Made by a program: the position numbers and the translations under genes. Below, in pieces: positions 9,936 to 19,052 of a stretch of 64,000 bases of DNA (positions are counted from its first letter, which is position 1; every line of letters starts with the position of its first letter). This DNA comes from Chitinophaga pinensis (GTDB lineage: Bacteria; Bacteroidota; Bacteroidia; UKL13-3). Under the pieces are notes generated by a model. It saw only the letters and a list, made by a program, of their open reading frames with translations, searched no databases and was not told the origin of the DNA. Where the stretch lies: the NCBI GenBank assembly GCA_945860865.1, contig CAMARW010000009.1, positions 55,332-119,331 on the forward strand, given 5' to 3'.

Positions 9936-11468
9936 TTAGGAAGTTGCCTGTAGTTCAGTATCACAAAAAGTTATGATATCTTCAACAATATTTCGGTGAT
10001 TACTGAGCCTAGGAACCTTGTGTTGGCCGCCCAATTTGCCCAATTTTTTAAGCCATTTTTGAAAGGTACCTTTGGGTAAAATTTTAATTACGGGAGCCAT
10101 CATGGCCATATCTTTATAGCGTTTGGCTTCGTAATCCGAATTGTGTTTTTTGAGATTTAGGTCTAATTCTTTGGCAAAAATTTGCAAACAACTAGGTTCT
10201 TTTTCAAACTCTATCAGCCATTCATGACCACCTTTATTGTTGGCCGTAAAATAGATAGGTGCCGCGGTATAATCTGTTAGTAATGCTTCGGTTTGGCAAC
10301 AAGCTTGATGAATGGCAGTGTCTGCATTTTCAATCACTAGTTCCTCACCAAAGGCATTGATAAAATGTTTGGTTCGGCCAGTAATTTTAAAGCGATAGGG
10401 AGTAAGTGAAGTAAATTTGATGGTATCACCAATGAGGTATCTCCATAAACCAGCATTGGTGCTTATTACCAGCGCATATGATTCATTAGTTTTTACTTGG
10501 TCTAAACTTAAGGTTTGAGGAAAATCTTTGCCATATTCGCTCATAGGCATAAATTCATAGTAGATTCCATAATCAAGCATAAGCAGCATATCGTCGCTGT
10601 TTAGTCTATCTTGAATGCCTAAAAAGCCTTCACTTGCATTGTATGTTTCTAGGTAATTAACCTGACTATTTTTGATGAGTTGTTTAAAGCGTTCTTTGTA
10701 GGGTGTAAAACTTACCCCTCCATGCATATAAAGTTCTAAATTAGGCCAAATATCTGTAAGGTTATTTTTGCCACTTAATTCAAATAGCTTTTCAATTAAA
10801 ACGATTGTCCAAGTAGGCACGCCAGATATATTTGTAACATCTTCTAATAGGGTAGCTTGTGCCATTTTTTCAATTTTTTCATCCCAATTATCCATAATGG
10901 CAATGCTCAAATCGGGCGTGCGTAAGTATTGCGTCCAAAGTGGCATATTTTGCATCATTACAGCACTTAAATCACCATAAAATGTTTCGTTATTGGCATG
11001 ATTTATTTGGTGGCTTCCGCCCATTACTAGGCCTTTACCGCTAAAAATATTAGATTCTGGTTTTTGCAGCAGGTATGTCATGAGCACATCTTTACCACCT
11101 TGGTAATGACAATCTTCTAAGCTTTCGTAGGTTACAGGAATGAATTTACTTTTTGCACTTGTGGTTCCAGATGATTTAGCGAACCAGCGCACTTCACTGG
11201 GCCACAAAATATTTTGCTCACCCTGCATCATCCTTTCTATGTAGTGTTTAAAATCATCGTAATTGGTAACAGGTACTCTTTGCTTAAAAGTTTCCATATT
11301 ATGGATACTTTTAAAATCATAGTGCCTTCCAAATTCTGTGATTTGAGCCAGCCTAAGTAACTTCATAAGTTGGTCGTGCTGCAGCTGATGTGGGTTATTC
11401 AAAATTTCCTCAAAGGCAGGAAGTCTGCGTTTAAGGTACCAACTAACCAATGAATTTACGATAGGCAT
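9936..11468 (-). CDS. GH3 auxin-responsive promoter family protein (acyl-adenylating type)
   Basis: 510 residues. The phosphate-binding loop of the adenylate-forming superfamily is at 99-108 (SSGTTSAKSK). LETYNASEG and NTNAGLWRYLIGDTIKF are both typical of GH3 proteins. Plant GH3 enzymes conjugate amino acids to hormone carboxylates through acyl-adenylates. Bacteroidota carry homologues whose substrate is mostly unknown, so only the adenylating/acyl-conjugating chemistry is inferred. It sits 73 nt after the M28 peptidase gene and 14 nt before the transglycosylase gene. Confidence 0.85.
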   Translation of the reverse strand: MPIVNSLVSWYLKRRLPAFEEILNNPHQLQHDQLMKLLRLAQITEFGRHYDFKSIHNMETFKQRVPVTNYDDFKHYIERMMQGEQNILWPSEVRWFAKSSGTTSAKSKFIPVTYESLEDCHYQGGKDVLMTYLLQKPESNIFSGKGLVMGGSHQINHANNETFYGDLSAVMMQNMPLWTQYLRTPDLSIAIMDNWDEKIEKMAQATLLEDVTNISGVPTWTIVLIEKLFELSGKNNLTDIWPNLELYMHGGVSFTPYKERFKQLIKNSQVNYLETYNASEGFLGIQDRLNSDDMLLMLDYGIYYEFMPMSEYGKDFPQTLSLDQVKTNESYALVISTNAGLWRYLIGDTIKFTSLTPYRFKITGRTKHFINAFGEELVIENADTAIHQACCQTEALLTDYTAAPIYFTANNKGGHEWLIEFEKEPSCLQIFAKELDLNLKKHNSDYEAKRYKDMAMMAPVIKILPKGTFQKWLKKLGKLGGQHKVPRLSNHRNIVEDIITFCDTELQATS

Positions 11469-11541
11469 AAGTAAATAATTTCAGAGGCCAAGTTGCAAAT
11501 AAAAATAGAATTAAACAATAAGGTAAATCAGTTTATATCAC

Positions 11542-12852
11542 TTACTTTTTTTCTATTGGAAGGTAGTTAGTCATGCGCCAACCTGCAAAGTCGCGGATGA
11601 GCCTAAAAGCTTCATTATATTTACTCATGGTAAGGGCTTCGTAGGTATCATCTACATCGTGGTAATGATGGTAATTTCCGCGCAAATAAAAGAAGAATGA
11701 AGGCACGCCTGCCTCCGTAAAATAATGGTGATCGCTATTAGGTGATTTGCCTCTAGGTGCAATATTGGGTAAATATTGCCCAGCAATATTACATAAGTTT
11801 AAATGTTCAAATAAGTAAGGAAATTCTGTGGCATTAACAGCAGTAAGGCCATCATCGCCGGTAGACATTAAATCCATGTTGAGTAATAAGCTAATATTGG
11901 CTAAAGGTATGAGCGGATTTTCAACAAAAAAGTAGGAGCCAATTAAGCCAATTTCTTCCCCTGCAAAAGCAATAAATGCAACCGAATATGGAGGTGGGTT
12001 TTGGGCATAGTGTTTAGCTAAATCTAAAAGCATGGCTACCCCACTGGCATTGTCGTTTGCACCAGGAAAAACGGCATCGTTGCCCATTTTTCCGAGATGG
12101 TCGTAGTGGGCAGTAAAAACAACAAAAGAGTCGGGTTGAATTTTACCTTTGATATAGCCTAGTACATTTTGAGTGCCATGTATTTTGTGCGCAGCATCTA
12201 CCCTAATAGTTAATTTTAATACTAAATTGGGGAAAATGCCTGCTTTAAAATAAAGAATAGGATAAGGTGCAAATTCCATGGCTGGGCTCCATACCAAGGT
12301 TTTATTGTTTTTAAAAATCAAGCCCTTCGCCTTTATTTGGTTTTTGAGAATGAGTTCGGCGCGTTCAGGATGGTTAAAAGGTTTACCTTTTAGATCGTCT
12401 ACAACTAAGAAATATTGCTTTAAGTTTAACCCTTTTATTTTGTTAAATTCATTGGTATTATCTACCATAGAAGAATCTATTAACAATACTTTGTAGTTTC
12501 CTTTAATGCTGGGGCAGCCGGGGTTTAAGATGAAATCATTTCCGGCAAAAACGGGTTGATCATCTAATTGAATACTTACTTCATTGGGGTAGTAAATAAC
12601 AGGGAATCCAAGGTTTTGAAAATATTTTTCGCCTAAAGGAATTACTTTATGTTTAGCAAGTTCTTGCCTAATAAACTGAGCAGCAACTTTATCTCCATTT
12701 TGAACATAACCTCTTCCATAAAAAGGCTCACTGCATAAAGTTTTGATGCATGCGCGCGCATACATTAGATCTTGGCCGAAAAGTTTTAAATTGTTTGACC
12801 CTAAAAATGTAATTAATAATAAAAAAATCGCCTTTTTCATTTTGTTAAACAT
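11542..12852 (-). CDS. Secreted M28 family zinc aminopeptidase
   Basis: 436 residues with an N-terminal signal peptide (hydrophobic IFLLLITFLG). ATG at 12840 (MKKAIF) is an equally good start. A PA-like insertion (about 95-200) precedes the M28 catalytic domain (about 225-430). Metal ligands and catalytic residues appear in order: TAHYDHLG, GANDNASG, FAGEEIGL, NMDLMST and SDHHYF. Known members are di-zinc aminopeptidases that cleave free N-terminal residues in the periplasm or outside. It starts 9 nt after the pssA-like gene ends. Confidence 0.88.
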   Translation of the reverse strand: MFNKMKKAIFLLLITFLGSNNLKLFGQDLMYARACIKTLCSEPFYGRGYVQNGDKVAAQFIRQELAKHKVIPLGEKYFQNLGFPVIYYPNEVSIQLDDQPVFAGNDFILNPGCPSIKGNYKVLLIDSSMVDNTNEFNKIKGLNLKQYFLVVDDLKGKPFNHPERAELILKNQIKAKGLIFKNNKTLVWSPAMEFAPYPILYFKAGIFPNLVLKLTIRVDAAHKIHGTQNVLGYIKGKIQPDSFVVFTAHYDHLGKMGNDAVFPGANDNASGVAMLLDLAKHYAQNPPPYSVAFIAFAGEEIGLIGSYFFVENPLIPLANISLLLNMDLMSTGDDGLTAVNATEFPYLFEHLNLCNIAGQYLPNIAPRGKSPNSDHHYFTEAGVPSFFFYLRGNYHHYHDVDDTYEALTMSKYNEAFRLIRDFAGWRMTNYLPIEKK

Positions 12853-12861
12853 CTAATAGGT

Positions 12862-13605
12862 TCAGGCCGATTTGTTTTTTATTTTTAAAAATAGAGATAA
12901 TGTAAGGTACAAGAGAATACAGAGTGCAATACCAACATAAGTAAATAAACTAATTAGTAATAGGCAAAGAGTTAAAAATAGATATCTTACTTCATTTCCT
13001 TTAACGCCAAAATGCTTAAATTTTAATGCAAATAGGGGTAGTTCAGCAATTAATAAATAAGAGAAAACTATAGGATATAAACTCAAGAAGGCAATTGAAT
13101 TAAAGATATTTTCTGCCCAAATTGGACCATCAGCCATAACAAAAGGAATGGCACAAATGAATAAGGCATTAGCTGGGGTTGGAAGTCCAATAAATGAGTC
13201 GGTTTGGCGTGTATCTATATTAAATTTAGCTAGTCTTATGGCCGAAAAAATCATGAGTGAAAAAGGCAAATAGCTAATTAAAACAAGTAAGGGTACAAAT
13301 TGTAAAAAATCGCTGCTAAATTGTAAATTTTCTTGGGAGTGGATGTAAAAAATAAAGCCAGGTGCAACGCCAAAACTTACCACATCTGCGAGCGAATCTA
13401 ATTGTTTTCCCAATTCGCCACTAACCTTGAGTATGCGTGCGGCAAAGCCATCAAAAAAATCGAGAATGGCCGCTATCACAATATAAGTTGCGGCTAGGGT
13501 TGGGTTTCCATCAAAGGTTGCAACGATTGATAAACAGCCAAAAAATAAATTGGCGGAGGTTATGGCATTGGGTATATGTTTAAGCACGAGAATTATTTTA
13601 TGCAA
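12862..13605 (-). CDS. pssA: CDP-diacylglycerol-serine O-phosphatidyltransferase (CDP-alcohol phosphotransferase)
   Basis: 247 residues with about 7 membrane segments. It carries the full CDP-alcohol phosphotransferase signature DG(x)2AR(x)8G(x)3D(x)3D (from DFFDGFAARIL to LDSLAD, about residues 48-73). Subclass II PssA adds serine to CDP-diacylglycerol to make phosphatidylserine, the precursor of phosphatidylethanolamine. The N terminus is uncertain: the longest frame begins with TTG at 13605, and GTG at 13587 would give VLKHIPNAIT, closer to usual PssA starts. No ATG start is available nearby. It is the first gene of the minus-strand run that ends at 7405. Confidence 0.85.
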   Translation of the reverse strand: MHKIILVLKHIPNAITSANLFFGCLSIVATFDGNPTLAATYIVIAAILDFFDGFAARILKVSGELGKQLDSLADVVSFGVAPGFIFYIHSQENLQFSSDFLQFVPLLVLISYLPFSLMIFSAIRLAKFNIDTRQTDSFIGLPTPANALFICAIPFVMADGPIWAENIFNSIAFLSLYPIVFSYLLIAELPLFALKFKHFGVKGNEVRYLFLTLCLLLISLFTYVGIALCILLYLTLSLFLKIKNKSA

Positions 13606-13690
13606 AGTAAATCGCTTAATTCGATTTATGAAACTAGGAATTTAAAAAATTCTCCTTATTTTAGCCTAATTTTATATAGAATTCGGTTTT

Positions 13691-14152
13691 ATGAGGCAAC
13701 TAATTATCATACTCTTATATTTTGTATTTCTGCCAAGTATGCTTCTTGCCCAGAGAGAATCAGTGTATATGCAAAATAAAAGCGCTGCCCCTTTTAGGCC
13801 TTTTACGTATTACCAAGCAAGCGAATTTGAACTTAGAAACGGGAAGGTAAATGCCTCCATCAGTTCTTCAAATGGTTATTTATTTCAAATAAACGGAATT
13901 GCAGCTCAAAATTTAATCTGTAATAAAAGGCTCAATCAAAACCAGTTTAATATTGTTTTGTTAGATAATAGAATGAATAAAACATATGTTTCTACTCATT
14001 TATCTAAAGGAAAGCTGCTTGTTGCATGCAGGTCGCGTGGCGCTTATGAGCTTGTATACGAAGGTGAAGTTTTTTTAAACAACCAACGCGTTAGTGTTCA
14101 GGCCAATTTAGCAGGTAAAGTTAGGAAAATTAAAGATATGAAAACCAATTAA
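13691..14152 (+). CDS. Hypothetical secreted protein coupled to the subtilase gene
   Basis: 153 residues that I do not recognise. An N-terminal signal peptide (IIILLYFVFLPSMLLA) is followed by a basic, mostly beta-predicted soluble domain with two Cys (LICNKR, LLVACRSR). The stop codon ends 1 nt before the ATG of the large S8 peptidase, so translation is probably coupled. The gene could encode a partner, inhibitor or chaperone of the protease, but that is inference from position only. A divergent gap of 85 nt separates it from the pssA-like gene and must hold its promoter. Confidence 0.75.
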   Translation: MRQLIIILLYFVFLPSMLLAQRESVYMQNKSAAPFRPFTYYQASEFELRNGKVNASISSSNGYLFQINGIAAQNLICNKRLNQNQFNIVLLDNRMNKTYVSTHLSKGKLLVACRSRGAYELVYEGEVFLNNQRVSVQANLAGKVRKIKDMKTN

Positions 14153-14153
14153 C

Positions 14154-17100
14154 ATGAAAAAATATACCATACAATTTTTACTTTTACTATGTTTCTCTAC
14201 CACCCTTTTTGCACAGCAATATAAAAGCGCTGGTACTGCAAAAAACGGGGCAGATTTGGAACAAATATTTCAAGACAATTTCTCTCTTATGCAGCTTGCT
14301 ATTAAACAAAAAGCAGCGCAATTAAATATTCCAATTAGAGAAACCTTTCCAAATGGAGTTGAAAGAGAGTTTGTGGGTATTTCTCCTACAGGGATGCCAA
14401 TTTATGTGCAAACCACTAATAATTTAGAGGCTGCCCGCACCATTTCTACCAATAGGGTATGGCCAGGTGGCTCTGCTGGTTTAAACCTAACAGGAAGTGG
14501 GATGACCAACAGACTTGGTGTTTGGGATGGTGGCCGTGTGCGTACTACCCACCAAGAGTTTGGTACAAGGGCAAATCAATTAGATGGTTCAGCTTCTTTA
14601 AGCGATCATGCAACTCACGTTGCTGGTACTATGGCGGCAACGGGTGTGGTGGCAAACGCAAAAGGTATGAGCTACCAAGCTCCTATCAATTGCTTCGATT
14701 GGAGTAACGACAATAGCGAAATGAGCAATGCTGCTAATCAAGGAATGTTGATTTCTAATCATTCTTATTCGCAAATTTCTGGGTGGAATTATAATGATAA
14801 TGAATCTCGTTGGGAGTTTTGGGGAGATCCATCTATTAGCACAACAGAAGATTATAAATATGGATTTTATGATGATATAAGTGAAAGTTGGGATCAGATT
14901 TGCGAGTTTCGTCCTAATTATTTGCCGTTTGTTGCGGCAGGTAATGATAGAAATGAACCAAGCACTATTCCTACATCTTTTTATATCAGAAATTCTAATG
15001 GCCAATGGGTTTTAGGTAACTCTTCCAATCCTCCCAGTAAAGTTGGTCCGTATAACTCTATTAGTGGTGGCGGAGCAAATGCAAAAAATGTGTTAACAGT
15101 GGGTGCTGTGAATAGGATAACCAACGGATACGCAAACCCTGCTGGAGTAGTTATGAGTAGTTTTAGTGGCTGGGGGCCCACAGATGATGGCAGAATTAAG
15201 CCAGATGTGGTAGCCAATGGAGTTGCTGTTAACAGTTGTATCTCTACTTCTAATACAGATTATGCAACCTACAATGGAACCTCTATGGCAACGCCCAATG
15301 CAAGCGGATCTGCCTTGTTAATTCAGCAGCATTATAATAATTTAAATAGTTCCTTTATGCGCTCTTCTACGCTCAAAGGATTAATTATTCATACCGCAGA
15401 TGAAGCAGGAACTACAGTAGGACCAGATTATACTTTTGGCTGGGGTTTAATGAATACGAACAAGGCTATTGGTGTAATTTCAGATAATTTAAAAAATGTT
15501 ATTTTTCAGAATAGCTTAAGCAGTCTTACAACCTATACTTATACTTTTTTTTGTGATGGATTAACGCCAATACGTGCAACTGTTTGTTGGACAGATAGGC
15601 CGGCTAGTTCGCCAATTCCATCTTTAAATCCAACTACTAGAATGTTAGTTAATGATTTGGATGTAAGAATTAGAAGAAATAGCGACAACCAAATTTTTAT
15701 GCCTTATGTATTGAATAGGGCAGTTCCAAATGCAGCAGCCACAACTGGCGATAATAACATAGACAATGTAGAGCAAATAAACATAGCTGCGCCTACCATG
15801 GGAACCTATACCGTAACCATAACAGGCAAAGGTTCTATGGTGGGAGGTTCTCAACAATATGCTTTAATTTTGAGTGGAATTACACCTCAGTTGAATGCAG
15901 ATTTTTCAGTTGCCAACCCAATACTTTGTAGGGGTTCAAGTGTAGGTTTTAACAATCTTTCTTCTACCTCAGCAACTAGCCGCGTTTGGTACTTTCCGGG
16001 AGGCATTCCGGCAACCAGCACTGCGCTTAATCCAAGTGTATCCTATCAAGTACCAGGTGTTTACCCGGTTGCTTTGCGAGTAAGTTCTGCAAGCGGATTC
16101 GATTCTATTTATAGGTCAGATTATATTACGGTGGGCGGTTCGCCATTACCCTTTACCGAAACCTTTGAGGCAAATTCTCCATCACGCTCTTGGTGGATAC
16201 TTAATAACAATCAAAATGATACTACCTGGCGTTTATGGCAGGTTAGCGGAAATACGCCAGGCAATACCGCTATGGGAATTAATAATTATGATTTTCCTAG
16301 ATTTAACTTAATAGACGCTATCAACTCTCCACCTTTAGATTTGCGCGGTTATCAAAATGCACAAGTTAGTTTTGACCATGCTTACACAAGATTTGATAGC
16401 ACAACTTCCGATTCTTTGATTGTTTTAATAAGCACCAATTGTGGCTCTAATTACACAAGATTAGCTGCGTTTGGAGAGAATGGCACAGGTAATTTTGCCA
16501 CAGCACCCAATACTAATTTTTTCTCTGGCACTAAGTTTATTCCTTCTAAGCCCGAGGATTGGTGTGGCAAAGCGCCAGGCGCAAATTGCTTAACGGTTAA
16601 TTTAACTCCGTTTGTAGGTAATCATAATGTGCGCATCCGTTTTGAACACAAATCGAATGCTGGGAACAATATGTATTTAGACAATATTCAGGTTACAGGA
16701 AACAGTTTAGCACCAGTAGCTAATTTATATAGTTTAACCAGAACTGTATGCGTAGGCAACGAATTGCAGCTCCTAGATTCTAGCAGAAACAATTCAACTA
16801 CTTGGTTGTGGGAAGTGCCAGATGCTGATACAACCATCTATACTGTTCGCAATCCAAATGTTATGTTTTTAACACCCGGTTTAAAAACCATTACTTTAAA
16901 AGTAAGCAATGCCACTGGTTCAGATTCTATGGCTAAAGTTGCCTATATAAATGTATTACCATCGCCACAAACACCAGTTGTTTCTTCTAGCAATGGAAAG
17001 GTGCTTTGCGATGGAGATAGCACAGTTATTAGCACAGATGCAGCTAGTAATTATGTTTGGTTCAGAAATAATTTGATTTATAATAATCCAAGTACAAGTT

Positions 17101-17954
17101 TTACTTTTAAAGAAGAGGCATTATTTTTTGTACGTGTACAAGGAACAAATGGTTGCAGAATTAAGTCAAACGAAATTAGTCTAGAAACGGGTACAACACC
17201 AGCTAAGCCAATTATTACAAAAGATTTAATTGCCAATGCATTCTGCGAAGGGGGTTCATTTAACCTAACCTCTAGTGCGGCAACTAACAACCAATGGTAT
17301 GTAAATGACACCCTTTTTGGTGGTAAAACAGCAAAAGTTTTAAATAGTAATGAAGCAGGAGTTTACAAGGTTAAAGTTAATGATAAGAGTTGTGCCATTT
17401 TTTCAGATTCTATGCCAATTATAAAACTGCCTCGACCAATAACCTCTGAGATAATTGGAGATACATGGGCAGTGAAAAGTGATACGGCTAGGTTTTCTGT
17501 TGTAGGTGGCTTAAATGGCTCTATTTTTAACTGGACACTCACTGGAGGGCTTGTGCAAGCAGGGTCTAGTAGCAATGCTGTTTTAATTAAATTTAACAAT
17601 GTAAATAACGCTACCGTAAATGTGCAAGAGAATGCCAGTAATGGTTGTAAAGGTTTGTTAAAAACCATTCAGGTAAATTTGGTTAATACCTCTTTAAAGG
17701 AAACTTCTAAGTTAAAATTTACTGCTTTTCCAAATCCTGTTGAGACAAATCTCTCTGTTAAGTTTAACGACGAACTACAAGGTGCAAAATATCAAATTTT
17801 AGATGTGCTTGGCAGGGTAGTTAAAGAAGGAGAAATGGCACAAAATAATGATTTTATCTCTAGCTTAAATGTAAGCAATTTGCCAGTGGGTATTTTTGTT
17901 TTGCAGATCTCATCGCAAGAGAAACTTGGGATTTTAACTTTTGTAAAAGAGTAA
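14154..17954 (+). CDS. S8 (subtilisin) family peptidase with PKD, jelly-roll and T9SS type A sorting domain
   Basis: 1,266 residues. The signal peptide ends near residue 20 (LFAQQ). The subtilase catalytic triad is intact: Asp125 in GVWDGG, His152 in DHATHVAGT, Ser377 in NGTSMATP. A long interval between His and Ser carries an insertion rich in Trp and Tyr. After the catalytic domain come a beta-sandwich (about 450-575), a PKD-like domain (about 585-655), a jelly-roll/MAM-like domain (about 660-850), further Ig/PKD-like units, and a C-terminal type A sorting domain (about 1185-1266, beginning FTAFPNPVETNL and containing DVLGRVV). By family knowledge it is a secreted serine endopeptidase exported by T9SS. 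The small gene 1 nt upstream is the likely cotranscribed partner. Confidence 0.92.
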   Translation: MKKYTIQFLLLLCFSTTLFAQQYKSAGTAKNGADLEQIFQDNFSLMQLAIKQKAAQLNIPIRETFPNGVEREFVGISPTGMPIYVQTTNNLEAARTISTNRVWPGGSAGLNLTGSGMTNRLGVWDGGRVRTTHQEFGTRANQLDGSASLSDHATHVAGTMAATGVVANAKGMSYQAPINCFDWSNDNSEMSNAANQGMLISNHSYSQISGWNYNDNESRWEFWGDPSISTTEDYKYGFYDDISESWDQICEFRPNYLPFVAAGNDRNEPSTIPTSFYIRNSNGQWVLGNSSNPPSKVGPYNSISGGGANAKNVLTVGAVNRITNGYANPAGVVMSSFSGWGPTDDGRIKPDVVANGVAVNSCISTSNTDYATYNGTSMATPNASGSALLIQQHYNNLNSSFMRSSTLKGLIIHTADEAGTTVGPDYTFGWGLMNTNKAIGVISDNLKNVIFQNSLSSLTTYTYTFFCDGLTPIRATVCWTDRPASSPIPSLNPTTRMLVNDLDVRIRRNSDNQIFMPYVLNRAVPNAAATTGDNNIDNVEQINIAAPTMGTYTVTITGKGSMVGGSQQYALILSGITPQLNADFSVANPILCRGSSVGFNNLSSTSATSRVWYFPGGIPATSTALNPSVSYQVPGVYPVALRVSSASGFDSIYRSDYITVGGSPLPFTETFEANSPSRSWWILNNNQNDTTWRLWQVSGNTPGNTAMGINNYDFPRFNLIDAINSPPLDLRGYQNAQVSFDHAYTRFDSTTSDSLIVLISTNCGSNYTRLAAFGENGTGNFATAPNTNFFSGTKFIPSKPEDWCGKAPGANCLTVNLTPFVGNHNVRIRFEHKSNAGNNMYLDNIQVTGNSLAPVANLYSLTRTVCVGNELQLLDSSRNNSTTWLWEVPDADTTIYTVRNPNVMFLTPGLKTITLKVSNATGSDSMAKVAYINVLPSPQTPVVSSSNGKVLCDGDSTVISTDAASNYVWFRNNLIYNNPSTSFTFKEEALFFVRVQGTNGCRIKSNEISLETGTTPAKPIITKDLIANAFCEGGSFNLTSSAATNNQWYVNDTLFGGKTAKVLNSNEAGVYKVKVNDKSCAIFSDSMPIIKLPRPITSEIIGDTWAVKSDTARFSVVGGLNGSIFNWTLTGGLVQAGSSSNAVLIKFNNVNNATVNVQENASNGCKGLLKTIQVNLVNTSLKETSKLKFTAFPNPVETNLSVKFNDELQGAKYQILDVLGRVVKEGEMAQNNDFISSLNVSNLPVGIFVLQISSQEKLGILTFVKE

Positions 17955-17968
17955 TTTTTCCTCCTATC

Positions 17969-18013
17969 AATTTAAAAGCTACTAGCAATTATTAGGCTAG
18001 TAGCTTTTAAATT
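17969..18013. terminator. bidirectional terminator, perfect 18-bp stem
   Basis: A perfect 18-bp inverted repeat (17969-17986 with 17996-18013, 9-nt loop) sits between the convergent subtilase and polyprenyl synthetase genes. The AATTTAAAAG arm gives A/T-rich ends in both directions, which fits a shared terminator. Confidence 0.75.
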
Positions 18014-18029
18014 CAATAATAATTTAGGA

Positions 18030-19001
18030 CTAATGATGCCTATCAATTATATAATGTACCAATTCTTTAACATTTGACTTGTATTGGTTTTCTGGTAGTT
18101 GATCTATAATTGCCAACGCCTCATCAACATATTTTTTCATGGCCAATTGGGTATAATTAATGCCTTGATGTGCATTTACATAGGCAATAACTTCATTTAC
18201 TTTTTTCTTGTTGTTATGGTGGTTTTTGATGGTATTAATAATACTTTTTCTTACCCTTGGTTCAGCCTGATTGAGCGTGTAAATTATGGGTAAGGTTAGT
18301 TTTTTCTCTTTTAAATCGATGCCCCTGGGCTTACCAATATCTTGATCTCCATAATCCATGAGATCGTCTTTTATTTGGAAAGCAATACCTATTTTTTCTC
18401 CAAACAGGCGCATCTGTTCAATTTGCTCTTTATTTGCTCCTGCCGAGGCCGCTCCAATGGCGCAACAAGAGGCAATGAGGGAGGCTGTTTTTTTGCGAAT
18501 TATATCATAATATACTGCCTCAGATAAATTTAAGTTCCGGGTTTTTTCTATTTGTAGTAATTCTCCTTCGCTCATTTCTTTAACCGCAAAACTTACAATT
18601 TCTAATAACTCATAATCTTTGTTTTGAACCGATAAAAGCAAGCCCCTGCTCAATAAATAATCGCCCACTAAAACTGCAATTTTATTTTTCCAAAGGGCAT
18701 TGATAGAAAAAAAACCCCTGCGCTCATCGCTATCATCTACCACGTCATCATGCACCAAAGTGGCGGTGTGGAGGAGTTCAACTAAACTGGCTGCGCGGTA
18801 GGTGGTATCATTGATGCCATCAAATAGTTTGGCACTAAAAAAAACAAAAATGGGACGAATTTGCTTTCCCTTTCGCTTAATAATATAATTCATTATAGTA
18901 TCCAAAAGAGGCACGCTGCTCTTCATGGATTCCCTAAATTTGCTTTCAAACAAATTTAGTTCTTTTTCTATGGGTAATTTTATCTGATTAAGTTTACTCA
19001 C
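18030..19001 (-). CDS. Polyprenyl synthetase (trans-isoprenyl diphosphate synthase)
   Basis: 323 residues. Both aspartate-rich motifs are present: DDVVDD at 85-90, followed by ERRG, and KDDLMDYGD around 211-219. The KGKQIRP substrate-binding motif is at about 44-50. These enzymes condense isopentenyl diphosphate units into a long all-trans chain, usually for the menaquinone side chain in Bacteroidota. The residues before the first aspartate motif (ELLHTATLVH) contain no bulky aromatic adjacent to DDxxD, compatible with a long product. Translation appears to start at a GTG (19001). The start abuts the divergent radA region. Confidence 0.88.
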   Translation of the reverse strand: MSKLNQIKLPIEKELNLFESKFRESMKSSVPLLDTIMNYIIKRKGKQIRPIFVFFSAKLFDGINDTTYRAASLVELLHTATLVHDDVVDDSDERRGFFSINALWKNKIAVLVGDYLLSRGLLLSVQNKDYELLEIVSFAVKEMSEGELLQIEKTRNLNLSEAVYYDIIRKKTASLIASCCAIGAASAGANKEQIEQMRLFGEKIGIAFQIKDDLMDYGDQDIGKPRGIDLKEKKLTLPIIYTLNQAEPRVRKSIINTIKNHHNNKKKVNEVIAYVNAHQGINYTQLAMKKYVDEALAIIDQLPENQYKSNVKELVHYIIDRHH

Positions 19002-19052
19002 TTGCCATGCAAAGAAAGTAAATTATTCGCGTTTTTTATTAATTTGCAAGCC

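Noticed and set aside
14598..15005. 135-residue minus-strand frame inside the subtilase
   Set aside because: Antisense shadow of the catalytic domain, Ile/Arg-rich composition with no family match.
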